This document shows positions 31,882 through 42,970 of a stretch of DNA of 64,000 bases, one piece after another; position 1 is the first letter of the stretch; every line of letters begins with the position of its first letter. Source of the stretch: Vicia villosa (Eukaryota; Streptophyta; Magnoliopsida; Fabales; Fabaceae); the NCBI RefSeq assembly GCF_029867415.1, contig NW_026705482.1, forward strand, positions 434,001 through 498,000, written 5' to 3'. The position numbers and the translations under genes were made by a program. Below the pieces are notes generated by a model, which was not told the DNA's origin, ran no database searches, and saw only the letters and a program-made list of their open reading frames with translations.

Positions 31882-33801
31882 ATGGTTGATGAAAGTGAAA
31901 AGTCTACACCTGCATCTACATCTGGCTCTGCTGAGCAATACAACGGTAACAATGGTTATACTAGACCGCCGGTATTTGATGGTGAAAACTTTGAATACTG
32001 GAAAGATAAACTGGAAAGTTACTTTCTGGGTCTAGATGGTGATCTATGGGATCTTCTGATGGATGGTTACAAACATCCAGTAAATGCCAGAGGCGTAAAG
32101 CTGACAAAGCAAGAAATGAATGATGATCAGAAAAAGCTTTTCAGAAATCATCATAAATGCAGAACTGTTTTGCTGAATGCTATCTCTCATGCTGAGTATG
32201 AGAAGATATCTAACAGGGAAACGGCCTATGACATATATGAGTCCTTGAAAATGACTCATGAAGGAAATGCTCAAGTCAAGGAGACTAAAGCTCTAGCTTT
32301 AATCCAGAAGTATGAAGCCTTCAAGATGGAGGATGATGAAGACATTGAAAAGATGTTTTCAAGATTTCAAACTCTTACTGCTGGATTGAGAGTTCTTGAC
32401 AAGGGATACACCAAGGCTGATCACGTAAAGAAGATCATCAGAAGCTTACCCAGAAGATGGGGTCCTATGGTGACTGCATTCAAGATTGCAAAGAATCTGA
32501 ATGAAGTTTCTCTGGAAGAGCTTATCAGTGCTTTGAGAAGTCATGAAATAGAGCTGGACGCAAATGAGCCTCAAAAGAAAGGTAAGTCTATTGCATTAAA
32601 ATCAAATATCAAGAAATGCACTAACGCTTTTCAGGCTAGAGAAGAAGATCCTGAAGAATCAGAATCTGAAGAAGAAGATGAACTGTCTTTGATCTCCAGA
32701 AGGCTAAATCAACTCTGGAAGACCAAGCAAAGGAAGTTCAGAGGCTTCAGAAGTTCAAAGAAATTTGAACGTGGAGAATCTTCTGATGACAGAAGATTTG
32801 ACAAGAAGAAAGTCATGTGCTATGAATGCAATGAGCCTGGACACTTCAAGAATGAATGTCCAAATCTTCAGAAGGAAAATCCCAAGAAGAAATTTCATAA
32901 GAAGAAAGGTCTTATGGCAACCTGGGATGAGTCAGAAGATGATTCAGACTCTGAAGATGAGCAGGCCAACTGTGCGCTGATGGCGACAGAAGATGACGGA
33001 TCAGAATCTACATCAGAATCAGATTCTGAAGAGGTATTTTCTGAACTTACTAGAGATGAGTTAGTTTCCGGTCTAACTGAACTTCTGGAACTCAAGTCTC
33101 AGATTAGTCTCAAATACAAAAAGCTTAAAAAGCTATTTGAATTTGAAACAAAGAAGCTTGAGTTGGAGAATTCTGAATTAAAAGAAAAACTTTTAAAATT
33201 ATCCAATAATGTTGGATCTCCTTCTGATTCAGAAAAATCTACTCCCAGTCTAAACCATATTCTGAAAGAATATGATTTAAGTTTCAGGAAGTTCTTATCT
33301 AGAAGTATTGGCAGAAGTCAGCTAGCTTCTATGATATATGCTGTGTCTGGAAACAAAAGAGTTGGCATTGGTTTTGAGGGTGAAACCCCATACAAACTTG
33401 AACCTGTTGATGAAATGAAACTCACATACAAGCCATTGTATGATCAGTTCAAGTATGGCCACTCCCATGATATTAGGCACACTTCACATGCTCAAAGTTT
33501 TCACATAACACACACCAAAAAGCATGTGACACAACCTAGGAAATATCATGAAACTCACATTAAAAATTATCATGCTGTTCCTCCTATTGCTTACAATGTT
33601 AAACCCAAGTTCAATCAGAACTTGAGAAAATCTAACAAGAAAGGACCCAAAAAGATGTGGGTACCTAAGGATAAGATTATTCCTATTGCAGATATCCTTG
33701 ACTGCAAAAAGGACAAAGCACAACATGTCATGGTACCTGGACTCTGGATGCTCACGACACATGACAGGAAGAAGGTCTATGTTCCAAGACCTGGTGCTTA
33801 A
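31882..33801 (+). CDS. gag: Copia B gag, copy 2
   Basis: 639 aa, same layout as copy 1: gag core, CCHC zinc knuckle (about residue 315), acidic Ser/Glu stretch, coiled-coil-like segment and basic His-rich tail. The start lies 8353 bp from that of copy 1. The ORF overlaps the pol frame by 176 nt in the +1 frame, as in copy 1, so the frame change predates the doubling or is a regular property of the family. Confidence 0.93.
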   Translation: MVDESEKSTPASTSGSAEQYNGNNGYTRPPVFDGENFEYWKDKLESYFLGLDGDLWDLLMDGYKHPVNARGVKLTKQEMNDDQKKLFRNHHKCRTVLLNAISHAEYEKISNRETAYDIYESLKMTHEGNAQVKETKALALIQKYEAFKMEDDEDIEKMFSRFQTLTAGLRVLDKGYTKADHVKKIIRSLPRRWGPMVTAFKIAKNLNEVSLEELISALRSHEIELDANEPQKKGKSIALKSNIKKCTNAFQAREEDPEESESEEEDELSLISRRLNQLWKTKQRKFRGFRSSKKFERGESSDDRRFDKKKVMCYECNEPGHFKNECPNLQKENPKKKFHKKKGLMATWDESEDDSDSEDEQANCALMATEDDGSESTSESDSEEVFSELTRDELVSGLTELLELKSQISLKYKKLKKLFEFETKKLELENSELKEKLLKLSNNVGSPSDSEKSTPSLNHILKEYDLSFRKFLSRSIGRSQLASMIYAVSGNKRVGIGFEGETPYKLEPVDEMKLTYKPLYDQFKYGHSHDIRHTSHAQSFHITHTKKHVTQPRKYHETHIKNYHAVPPIAYNVKPKFNQNLRKSNKKGPKKMWVPKDKIIPIADILDCKKDKAQHVMVPGLWMLTTHDRKKVYVPRPGA

Positions 33802-36800
33802 GTCTGGAGGAGAAGTCAAGTTCGGAGGAGATCAGAAGGGCAAGATAATTGGCTCTGGAACTATAAAGTCTGGTAACTCTCCTTCCATTTCTAATGTACT
33901 TCTTGTAGAAGGATTAACACATAACCTCTTATCTATCAGTCAATTGAGTGACAATGGTTATGATATAATCTTTAATCAAGAGTCTTGCAAGGCTGTAAAT
34001 CAGAAGGATGGCTCAATCCTATTTACAGGCAAGAGGAAGAACAACATTTATAAGACAGATCTGCAAGATCTTATGAGTCAGAAGGTGACTTGTCTTATGT
34101 CTGTTTCTGAAGAGCAGTGGGTCTGGCACAGAAGATTAGGTCATGCTAGTTTGAGAAAGATTTCTCAGATTAACAAACTGAATCTGGTCAGAGGACTCCC
34201 TAATCTGAAATTCAAATCAGATGCTCTTTGTGAAGCATGTCAGAAGGGCAAGTTCTCCAAACCTGCATTCAAGTCCAAGAATGTTGTTTCTACCTCAAGG
34301 CCATTAGAACTCTTGCACATTGATCTGTTTGGCCCAGTCAAAACAGCATCTGTCAGAGGGAAGAAATATGGATTAGTCATCGTAGATGATTATAGCCGCT
34401 GGACTTGGGTGAAATTCTTGAAACACAAGGATGAGACTCATTCAGTGTTCTTTGATTTCTGCATTCAGATTCAATCTAAAAAAGAGTGTAAAATCATAAA
34501 GGTAAGAAGTGATCATGGTGGTGAATTTGAGAACAGATCCTTTGAAGAATTCTTCAAAGAAAATGGTATTGCCCATGATTTCTCTTGTCCTAGAACTCCA
34601 CAGCAAAATGGGGTTGTAGAACGAAAGAATAGGACTCTGCAAGAAATGGCCAGAACCATGATCAATGAAACCAATATGGCTAAGCATTTCTGGGCAGAAG
34701 CAATAAACACTGCATGCTATATTCAGAATAGAATCTCTATCAGACCTATTCTAAATAAGACTCCCTATGAATTGTGGAAGAATAGAAAGCCCAACATTTC
34801 ATATTTCCATCCTTTTGGATGTGTATGCTTTATTCTGAACACTAAAGATCATCTTGGTAAGTTTGATTCCAAAGCTCAAAAATGTTTCCTTCTTGGATAT
34901 TCTGAACGCTCAAAAGGCTACAGAGTATACAATACTGAAACATTGATTGTAGAAGAATCAATCAATATCAGGTTTGATGATAAGCTTGGTTCTGAAAAAC
35001 CAAAGCAGTTTGATAATTTTGCAGATTGGAATATTGATATATCAGAAGTTGTTGAGTCAAGAAGCAACGCATCAGAAGCAGAGCTTCTCAGAAGCAAAGA
35101 ATCGGAAGATCAAGTATCAGCTTCTCTGGAGGATCTAAGCATATCTGAAGAACCATCTGTCAGAAGATCATCCAGACTCATCTCTGGTCATTCAGAAGAT
35201 GTCATTCTTGGAAAGAAGGATGATCCAATCAGAACAAGAGCATTCCTTAAGAACAATGCAGATTGTCAATTAGGTCTTGTATCTTTGATCGAGCCAACTT
35301 CTGTTGATCATGCTCTAGAAGATCCAGACTGGATAATTGCTATGCAAGAAGAACTGAATCAGTTTACAAGGAATGATGTTTGGGATCTTGTTCCTAGACC
35401 AGATGGATTCAATATAATCGGTACAAAATGGGTCTTCAGAAACAAGCTCAGTGAGAAAGGTGAAGTGGTAAGGAACAAAGCCAGACTGGTGGCTCAGGGT
35501 TATAGTCAGCAAGAAGGGATTGACTATACAGAAACCTTTGCACCAGTGGCCAGGTTAGAATCTATTCGTCTATTAATTTCATTTGCCACTCAACATAACA
35601 TCACTCTCTATCAAATGGATGTTAAGAGTGCCTTCTTAAATGGTTATATAGATGAAGAAGTTTATGTCCATCAACCTCCTGGTTTTGAAGACTCTATGTC
35701 TCCTAATCATGTTTTTAAATTAAAGAAATCGTTATATGGATTGAAACAAGCTCCCAGAGCTTGGTATGAACGCTTAAGTTCTTTCCTTCTGGATAATGGT
35801 TTCACTAGAGGAAAAGTGGACACTACTCTCTTTTGTAAAACCTTTAAAAGGGATATTTTAATTTGTCAAATATATGTAGATGATATTATTTTTGGAACAT
35901 CTAATGCTACACTTGGAAAGGAGTTTGCTGAGTCTATGCAGGCTGAGTTTGAAATGAGTATGATGGGAGAACTCAAGTATTTCCTTGGAATACAAATAAA
36001 TCAAACATCAGAAGGAACGTATGTTCACCAAACCAAGTATGTGAAGGAACTTCTGAAGAAGTTTAATCTTCTAGACTGCAAAGAAGCCAAAACTCCTATG
36101 CATCCAACATGCATCCTAGGTAAGGATGAGGTAAGTAAGAAGGTAGATCAGAAGTTATACAGAGGTATGATTGGATCTCTTCTATATCTGACTGCTTCTA
36201 GACCTGACATTCTGTTCAGTGTTTGTTTGTGTGCTAGATTCCAATCAGATCCTAGAGAATCTCATTTAACTGCTGTTAAGAGAATTCTAAGGTATCTGAA
36301 AGGTACTACTAATGTTGGCTTAGTTTACAGAAAATCTAAAGAATACAACTTAGTAGGATTCTGCGATGCTGATTATGCTGGAGACAGAATTGAAAGAAGA
36401 AGTACTTCAGGAAGTTGCCAATTTCTTGGAAGTCATTTGATCTCCTGGTACAGCAAGAAGCAAGCAACTATTGCTCTATCAACAACAGAAGCAGAATATG
36501 TCGCTGCTGCTGGTTGCAGTACACAGATGCTCTGGATGAAGAGTCAGTTAGAAGATTATCAGATATTTGAGAGTAACATTCCTATATTCTGTGATAATAC
36601 TTCTGCTATATGTTTATCTAAGAATCCTATTCTTCATTCAAAAGCTAAACATATTGAGATTAAACATCATTTCATAAGGGACTATGTTCAGAAGGGTGTT
36701 ATATCTTTAAACTTTGTTGATACAGACCATCAATGGGCTGATATCTTTACAAAACCCCTGGCTGAAGATAGGTTTAAGTTCATTCTGAAAAACATCAGTA

Positions 36801-36820
36801 TGGATTTATGCCCAGAATGA
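33626..36820 (+). CDS. pol: Copia B pol, copy 2, uninterrupted
   Basis: The frame is open without a stop from 33626 to TGA at 36820 (at least 1044 aa from 33686). Domains in order: protease (DSGCSRHMTG, about residue 19 from 33686), pre-integrase HH-CC zinc region, integrase with a full DDE triad (HIDLFGPV, RSDHGGEF, NGVVERKNR), RT with catalytic YVDDIIFG (about residue 729) and RNase H (CDADYAGD, about residue 891; TEAEYVAA; DNTSAICLSKNP). It is the only uninterrupted copia pol in the window. It must be reached by a +1 frame change from gag, or it has an older shared frameshift. It is potentially a source of protein for copy 1. Confidence 0.93.
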   Translation, partial: ENLTRKDPKRCGYLRIRLFLLQISLTAKRTKHNMSWYLDSGCSRHMTGRRSMFQDLVLKSGGEVKFGGDQKGKIIGSGTIKSGNSPSISNVLLVEGLTHNLLSISQLSDNGYDIIFNQESCKAVNQKDGSILFTGKRKNNIYKTDLQDLMSQKVTCLMSVSEEQWVWHRRLGHASLRKISQINKLNLVRGLPNLKFKSDALCEACQKGKFSKPAFKSKNVVSTSRPLELLHIDLFGPVKTASVRGKKYGLVIVDDYSRWTWVKFLKHKDETHSVFFDFCIQIQSKKECKIIKVRSDHGGEFENRSFEEFFKENGIAHDFSCPRTPQQNGVVERKNRTLQEMARTMINETNMAKHFWAEAINTACYIQNRISIRPILNKTPYELWKNRKPNISYFHPFGCVCFILNTKDHLGKFDSKAQKCFLLGYSERSKGYRVYNTETLIVEESINIRFDDKLGSEKPKQFDNFADWNIDISEVVESRSNASEAELLRSKESEDQVSASLEDLSISEEPSVRRSSRLISGHSEDVILGKKDDPIRTRAFLKNNADCQLGLVSLIEPTSVDHALEDPDWIIAMQEELNQFTRNDVWDLVPRPDGFNIIGTKWVFRNKLSEKGEVVRNKARLVAQGYSQQEGIDYTETFAPVARLESIRLLISFATQHNITLYQMDVKSAFLNGYIDEEVYVHQPPGFEDSMSPNHVFKLKKSLYGLKQAPRAWYERLSSFLLDNGFTRGKVDTTLFCKTFKRDILICQIYVDDIIFGTSNATLGKEFAESMQAEFEMSMMGELKYFLGIQINQTSEGTYVHQTKYVKELLKKFNLLDCKEAKTPMHPTCILGKDEVSKKVDQKLYRGMIGSLLYLTASRPDILFSVCLCARFQSDPRESHLTAVKRILRYLKGTTNVGLVYRKSKEYNLVGFCDADYAGDRIERRSTSGSCQFLGSHLISWYSKKQATIALSTTEAEYVAAAGCSTQMLWMKSQLEDYQIFESNIPIFCDNTSAICLSKNPILHSKAKHIEIKHHFIRDYVQKGVISLNFVDTDHQWADIFTKPLAEDRFKFILKNISMDLCPE

Positions 36821-37266
36821 GAAGATGAGAAGTTCTCATGTATGAGTATCTTCTGAAATGAATGTGGAACAATTTTTTTTTAATCAGAAGTTCTGATTGA
36901 AATCTTTTAGAAATTATGATTCGGTTATTACTAACGTTTCATTGTCTAAGTTGATTCAGAACCTCTTTTAAAGCAAAACAGCTGTAACGTTTTATCTCGG
37001 GATGGTAAACCTGTCGTTACTATTCATAGATAAGCGCGCGTGCAGTTGAAGGGACGCCGACCATAGGTAACTGTGCCAGTCACCTCATTTGTCTTTATTA
37101 TCTCTCCTCACGTCACGTAACATTAAATGCTATTCATCATTCGTTTCATTTTATTTTCTTTTAAATACTTTTCAAACACTTCTCCTTCCCTCTCATATTT
37201 TCTCTATTCACTCTATCTTTTTGCATTCATATCAAACCCTACCTGTTCTTTTTCTGCAAATCCATC
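36821..37266 (+). promoter_or_regulatory. Spacer with TATA-like leader, copy 2
   Basis: Counterpart of 28468-28913, with a TTTTAAATACTTTTC element and a C/T-rich leader ahead of the extra ORF. No supported gene. Confidence 0.35.
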
Positions 37267-37662
37267 ATGAACTCCTCATCAAGCCCAGGAAACCATGGAA
37301 AAGATCAAAACAACAAGAGAAAAGCTGTTGAAACATCACCTTCCAAACCCAAAAAGATAAAAATCACCTATGATCCTCTCAAGGTGAATCCATTCGAAGC
37401 AATGTTATCTGGAAGCTATTCTAGACGTGTGTTTCAACCTCCTGGTGAAAGCCCTCCATCATCTCCATCTTCTTCCTCATCTTGTTTCCTTCTAGACTCA
37501 AGTTCCTCTTCATCTAACCTTTCCTCTCCCTCAACCCACTCCGAAGAAATCTCTTCATCTCCACCCGCTGAGAATGTTGTCTCTGATAAAGATTGTGGAA
37601 GATCTGCATCAGAACCAAGTCTCCCTGATCCCTCGCCTGGAAGCCCAAGAAGCAGTCAATGA
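37267..37662 (+). CDS. Extra 131-aa ORF downstream of pol, copy 2
   Basis: Same length and frame as in copy 1, with Asn-to-Ser (after MLSG), Thr-to-Ser and Ser-to-Pro substitutions. Basic N-terminus, Ser/Pro-rich remainder. The frame has survived in both copies even though pol of copy 1 has decayed, but with so few differences this is weak evidence of selection. Confidence 0.65.
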   Translation: MNSSSSPGNHGKDQNNKRKAVETSPSKPKKIKITYDPLKVNPFEAMLSGSYSRRVFQPPGESPPSSPSSSSSCFLLDSSSSSSNLSSPSTHSEEISSSPPAENVVSDKDCGRSASEPSLPDPSPGSPRSSQ

Positions 37663-38942
37663 GGCGTTTCACTCCATCATGGCATGCTGGCACAGACTTT
37701 GTCTCAGCTAGGGTCTTAGGCTTTGGTCTTTGTAGTTTTCTTTTCCTTGTTGCATCTGCTTGTTAAACATCTTCATGTAATATCTTTTGATTATCAATAA
37801 AAAGTTTCCTTGATTTACATTCCAGTGATTTTATTTGTCGTTTTATTCATCTGAATCTTTTGAAATATTCTTTTTGATGTTATGACAAAAAGGAGGAGAA
37901 AGATAAATGATAAATGATTTGATTAATCTATCAGTTGCTGGGTAAAGCTCCCACACATTTACTGACAAGAACTGCAAGTTCTATATGGTTTAAGTGTTTT
38001 GCAGGTATAAAGAAGTGAAGAGAATCTTCAAAGCAAACACAAGAAGCAAAACCATGGAAACTGAAGCAAGCTGAGTGCTGTCAAGCTTCAGAAATCAGAA
38101 GCAAGAAAGAAAATAGAATTTGATATATATTTGTCTATTTGATCTAACAAAATTCTATTTGCTCTGATACATTATTTTAGCCTATATGGCTCTGATACAT
38201 ATAATGTGTTCAAATATACATTTTATGTTCTGACTCGTTCATGCTGACTTTTGTCGTTTAGTTTTTTGTTCTGTAACATTTCAGGATGTAGAGATGCTCA
38301 GATGATGCTCTGGTACTTTCAACAATGTTCTGATACAAATCTAGCATGAAGTGATGTTGGTAGAAATTCAAAGCTCTGAAGCTATCCGAGGGAAGCAGAA
38401 ATCAGAAGCTGCGAATGTTCTAAAGATCCAGAAAACTCAAGTTCTGAAGCTGTCCTAAATGGAAGCAGAAATCAGAAGCTGTGAATGTTCAGAAGATCAA
38501 AGAAATTCAAGTTCTGAAGCTGTCCTAGATGGAAGCAGAAGTCAGAAGCTGTGAATGTTCAGAAGATCAAAGAAATTCAAGTTCTGAAGCTGTCCTAGGT
38601 GGAAGCAGGAATCAGAAGCTGTGAGTGTTCTAGGGATCTAAGGAAATTCTAGTTCTGAAGCTGTCCAATGGAAGCAGAAGTCAGAAGCTATGAATTCTCT
38701 AAAGACAGAAGCTTATATGATCGTCTCTACCGAAATAATCAGGGAAGTCTTTTATTAAAGTTCTTCGAGTATTTATTTCAGGGGGAGATTATTTATCTCA
38801 GGGGGAGATTGTTAATCTCAGGGGGAGACATATTCATATGCTTATGCTATAGCTGTGTAATTTGTCTTTTGCCATCTATTCTTTCTGATCGCAAATTCAT
38901 ATCATTTATATATGTTTTTGTCATCATCAAAAAGGGGGAGAT
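37663..38942 (+). promoter_or_regulatory. Copia B 3' region with repeats and polypurine tracts, copy 2
   Basis: No supported gene. Contains the AATAAAAAG signal near 37795, the upstream purine tract changed to AAAAAGGAGGAGAAAGA (about 37888-37903), the 70-bp array (38378-38698), three CAGGGGGAGA motifs (38780-38828) and the terminal tract AAAAAGGGGGAGAT (38929-38942). Confidence 0.8.
38378..38698 (+). repeat. 70-bp tandem repeats, copy 2
   Basis: Same five-unit array as 30025-30345 at the 8353-bp offset, with one or two base differences (for example AGAAGCTGCG near 38404, where copy 1 has AGAAGTTGCG). Confidence 0.9.
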
Positions 38943-40148
38943 TGTTAGAACAAGATTTGTTCTGATCAATTATCTTAGTTTTGATGATAACAATAATATG
39001 AATTTTGCTTAAGATAATATGGTACTCTAATCCAATGCAATTTCCTTTTCAGGAAATATATAAAGAGTACGCATAATTCAGCGCTCAGAAGCTTTGTCTC
39101 AAAGGGTTCAGCATGCAACATCAGAACATGGTCTGGCAAGACATCAGAAGATGGTCGAAGCAGAATCAGAACATGGGTCTATGGAAGCATCAGAAGAACA
39201 AGAGAACAGAAGCACTGAAGTTCTGATGGTATCACGCTCAGAAGCACTTCAAGGTCAGAAGATCAGAAGATGCTATGCACCAAGCTGTTTGACTCTGATG
39301 ATATTCAAACGTTGTATTCACAAACATCAGATCAGAAGAAAGTACAAGTGGCAAGCTACGCTGACTGACAAAAGGAACGTTAAAAGCTACTAAAGGCTAC
39401 GTCAGTAGACACAGCGTGAACAAGGCTCGAGGTAGTTGACAAAAGCGTATAACATTAAATGCGATGCTGTACGGAACACGCAAAGCATTAAATGCACTCA
39501 ACGGTCATCTTCTCCAACGCCTATAAATATGAAGTTCTGATGAGAAGCAAGGTTAACGATTCTGCACCAAAACAACTCATATTCAACTTGCTGAAACTCT
39601 GTTCAAATCTAAACTCAGAATCTTCATCTTCATCAAAGCTCACTACATTGCTTTTGTAATATTTTAGTGAGATTAAGCTTAAACGATTAAGAGAAATATC
39701 ACAGTTGTGATTATCGCTTTTAAGAAGCATTTGTAATACTCTTAGGATTACATTAAGTTGTAAGGAACTAGAGTGATCGTGTGGATCAGAATACTCTAGG
39801 AAGTCTTAGAGGTTATCTAAGCAGGTTGTAACTAGAGTGATCGTGTGGATCAGTAGACTCTAGAAAAGTCTTAGAGGGTATCTAAGCAGTTGTTCCTGGA
39901 GTGATCAGTGTGTGATCAGAAGACTCTGGAAGACTTAGTTGCTGACTAAGTGGAGAACCATTGTAATCCGTGCGATTAGTGGATTAAATCCTCAGTTGAG
40001 GTAAATCATCTCTGCGGGGGTGGACTGGAGTAGTTTAGTTAACAACGAACCAGGATAAAAATAACTGTGCAATCTATTTTTATCTGTCAAGTTTTTAAAG
40101 CTACACTTATTCAAACCCCCCCCTTTCTAAGTGTTTTTCTATCCTTCA
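38943..40148 (+). repeat. Copia B LTR 3 (3' LTR of copy 2)
   Basis: 1206 bp with TATA box at 39522-39529; ends TATCCTTCA at 40148, followed by the right target duplication ATGTA (40149-40153) and Athila gag. Confidence 0.95.
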
Positions 40149-40153
40149 ATGTA

Positions 40154-41042
40154 CACCCTTGGTCTGGACAGAATTGGTTCGAGTGGTGAACTGCTGGGAA
40201 TTTAAGGACATATTTTCAATGAGGGCTCTGGCAGCAGCTGGAGTTTTGTCAACAAGTGCTCCACCACTAGCAGCATCAAGAATGTTTCTATCCATAGGTA
40301 ACAACCGCTCGTAAAAGTATTGAATGAGAAGTTGTTCGGTAATTTGATGTTGAGGACAGCTTGAAACTAACTTCTTGAACCTATCCCAGTACTCAGCCAA
40401 TGACTCATTATCTTGTCTAATACCACAAATCTCTTTTCGGATTGAAGCAGCTCTAGATGCAGGAAAATATCGCTCCAAGAACACTCTCTTCAGAGCATTC
40501 CAGCTTGTGATTGAATTCGGTTCGAGATCATATATCCAGTCCTTCGCTGCACCCTGCAAAGAAAAAGGAAAAGCACGAAGTTTGATATGATCTTCAGTGA
40601 TCCCTTCAGGCTTCAATGGTGTAGAGCACACCACCTGGAATTCCTTCAAATGTTTGTGTGGATCCTCACCTGCAAGACCATTAAACTTTGGCAACAAGTG
40701 TATTAAACCCGATTTTAATTCAAAAGGAACAGCAACAGCATCATATTCAATACACAAGCCATTATAATTAACATCAGGGGCTGCAAGTTGCCTTAGAGTT
40801 CTATTTTCATCCATTTCAAAAGCAAATTCAGAATCTGAATCAAACAAGTTATGCAAATAGTCAGACTCAGAATCAGACTCAGCTATGGTCGGTGAAGGTG
40901 AACTATTGCTAGCCTGGCCTGCTCTACGAAGTGTGTGCAAGGTTCTCTCTATCTCAGGATCAAAAGCAACAAGTTCAGGACAGGAAGACCTAGTAGCCAG
41001 GACTAGTGCACAACAATGCAACAACAATCGTGAAAATGCCAA
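40154..41042 (-). pseudogene. gag: Athila gag, N-terminal part
   Basis: The minus-strand frame runs from about 41042. The first Met is at 41042, but an internal MDENRTLRQLAAPDV (about 40815) looks like the more usual gag start; the segment before it (FDPEIERTLHTLRR) is also gag-like. The retrotransposon-gag domain follows: LPKFNGLAGEDPHKHLKEF, FPFSLQGAAKDWIYDL, WNALKRVFLERYFPASRA, then LLIQYFYERLLPMDR and a C-terminal SGGALVDKT motif. It is cut by the copia B dimer after a VQTKGVH segment and resumes at 22232 in the same frame. Confidence 0.88.
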
Positions 41043-41462
41043 CTATGTCCCTAAAACAACACAATGAAGCAAATCGATTAAAAACAATTCAAAAAAATAA
41101 ACTGACACCGAAAATAATTTAATGACGTAAAAATAGAATTTTGATATTTTTTTCGGAATTTTTCGACTCTATGAAAACAGAAAATAAATCATTAAAAATA
41201 GTAAAAAGTCTTTTTTCGCGATTTGAAAAATTTGTCACGTAACTACTCTATAGTAGGTGACTTTTGATCAGGGATTTTTTTCACACCTAACTGTCGGGAC
41301 AGATTTTCGAAACGGTGAAATTTTCCCAAAAGCCGATTTTTTTGACTCTAGAGGCGTTATGGCCGAAACCGCGAGGAACCTATGGCCAAAACGCGCAAAC
41401 CCTACACCTAAGACTCTAATATCAGTTAATATTCACAAGAATCCCCGGCAACGGCGCCAATT
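41043..41462 (-). promoter_or_regulatory. Athila leader and tRNA-Asp-type primer-binding site
   Basis: Next to the 5' LTR the minus strand reads AATTGGCGCCGTTGCCGGGG (41443-41462), complementary to the 3' end of plant tRNA-Asp, the usual primer of Athila elements. The remaining 400 bp before gag are AT-rich leader with no supported gene. Confidence 0.85.
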
Positions 41463-42518
41463 TGATCCGCTGTCGCGCGCGGGTCAAAAACGAGTTAATT
41501 TTATAAAACTGTAGTACGACGGTAACGGTAACTCGCGTATCGTCTCTCAAGGATTCCTATTCTTATTAACTGAATGTAAGTCGAAATTGGGGGGGCGGGT
41601 TTGGTTCAGGTTCGATTTATAGAAAAAAAGTGCTTAAAATAAGTGATTATAAAATAAGCTGTTTTGAAAATAAGTGATTAAAAGGCAAACGAATTCACTG
41701 CTTCGGGTTCTACTTATCATCAATTGATACAACTACGATCTCTATCATATTTGAACATAATATCATTCAACAAGCGTGATTGACATCGTAAGATACATAT
41801 TCCTATTGCCGGATTAAGCATACAGTTAAAGATATCGCAAATTAATGGTTAAGTAGAGTCGAATTGCGATCAAAAGTCAAGAACATGTATCAATTCAAAT
41901 TTAATCAACAATATTATAAGGAAATCGAATTAAGCAAACAATGATCATATAATATTATTGAAAGGAATAGAATTCTATTTGTAGTTATAACAATCTCAAA
42001 GTATTGAACCTGAATACAGTAAATTCGTCCGGAAGGTTTAGTTCTCCATAGCAAATCGTGAAAGCTCTCAAAATTCGTGAATAGTGACCGAATGAACAGT
42101 AACCGCGGCTGCCTAACCTAAGTCAAAACCACAACCCGTTTTACAATCCAACTGGGTCAAACATATGACCCAGGCCCAAAACCAAATGACCCGAAACTTA
42201 GCTAAAACTAGTGCTGCAACTTCAACGAATATTCTGGCCCTTCTACATTCCGATTCTGACTTTGACTCCAACATAAGAATCGTAGCGCTTTCTCTTAGCT
42301 TTCCGGCGATTATTAGAACGCCTCAATCGGACTCTTGGAACTCCAGATATGATTGTTTCCGTGCAGACTGTTAATGCTGAAAAATTAATACGAAAAACAA
42401 ATAAGTGCAAAAATAAAATAAAATATAAAAACATACTAAAACATAAAAATAAATAAAACAAACCAAAGAAATTCTTGAGTACAAACATGGAAGAACGTGC
42501 ATTAAAATGCACTGATCA
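41463..42518 (-). repeat. 5' LTR of the Athila element
   Basis: 1056 bp, partner of 15587-16644. Its right end ACTGATCA is followed by the GCTGA target duplication and then the interrupted copia A gag. Confidence 0.93.
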
Positions 42519-42970
42519 GCTGAGCAGTTGGATATGTTCAACAAGCTGATTCTTGATCTTGAAAATATTGATGTGAAGATCGATGATGAAGATCAAGCGC
42601 TGTTACTATTGTGCGCTTTGCCTTGATCACATGCTCACTTCAAAGAAACTCTCCTATATGGAAGGGAACCCCTGTCCTTTGAAGAAGTTCAATTAGCTCT
42701 GTATTCAAAGGACTTGAACGAACCAAATGAGCATAAACCTTCGATTGTTGGTGAAGGTTTGGCCGTTAAAGGCAAATTCTTGCGAAAAGATGGTAAGTTC
42801 GACAAGAAGAAAGGCAAAGGCCAGCAGAAGTCTTATAGTGGCAAAGCATCGGGCATTCGATGCTATTATTGTAAGAAGGAGGGTCACACGAGAAAGGTGT
42901 GCCCTGAACGCCTGAAAGATCATGGAGGCAAGGATAATGGCAATGCAGCCATTGTTCAAGATGATCAGTA
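42519..42970 (+). pseudogene. Copia A gag, C-terminal part with zinc knuckle
   Basis: Continues gag after the Athila insertion: LILDLENIDVKIDDEDQALL, a TGA at 42624-42626 (a CGA-to-TGA change fits), PLSFEEVQLALYSKDLN, and the CCHC zinc knuckle CYYCKKEGHTRKVCPERLK. It ends around IVQDD (about 42965), where the protease active-site region should begin but is missing. Confidence 0.85.

Larger units (their letters stand above)
22238..40148 (+). mobile_element. Copia B tandem dimer (SIRE/Maximus-like): LTR-internal-LTR-internal-LTR
   Basis: Three nearly identical LTRs (22238-23442, 30590-31795, 38943-40148) separate two internal regions of about 7.15 kb in the same direction; the repeat period is 8352-8353 bp. 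The outer flanks carry a perfect ATGTA duplication (22233-22237 and 40149-40153), and the middle LTR has polypurine tract on its left and primer site on its right. It is therefore one insertion locus containing two element copies that share an LTR. Copies differ by scattered substitutions, so they are distinct. Each has gag, pol, an extra 131-aa ORF, 70-bp repeats and a polypurine tract. It lies in the gag of the Athila element. Confidence 0.95.
15587..42518 (-). mobile_element. Athila-type Ty3-gypsy element, middle level of the nest
   Basis: LTRs at 15587-16644 (3' LTR) and 41463-42518 (5' LTR) have TGATCCGC...CTGATCA-type ends and flank a minus-strand gag-pol. Target duplication is GATGA (15582-15586) and GCTGA (42519-42523), one mismatch. 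The primer site beside the 5' LTR is complementary to a tRNA-Asp 3' end. Removing the copia B array (22238-40148) leaves about 9.0 kb. Coding is close to intact: the only defect seen is one in-frame TAG at 21084-21086. The RT box FMDDF and the style of gag and pol place it in the Athila lineage. Confidence 0.93.

Noticed and set aside
22238..40148. The dimer as a simple assembly error
   Set aside because: Not fully excluded, but the copies differ at several bases, including two stops, a primer-site base and extra-ORF substitutions, and each junction is consistent with a real LTR-sharing array.
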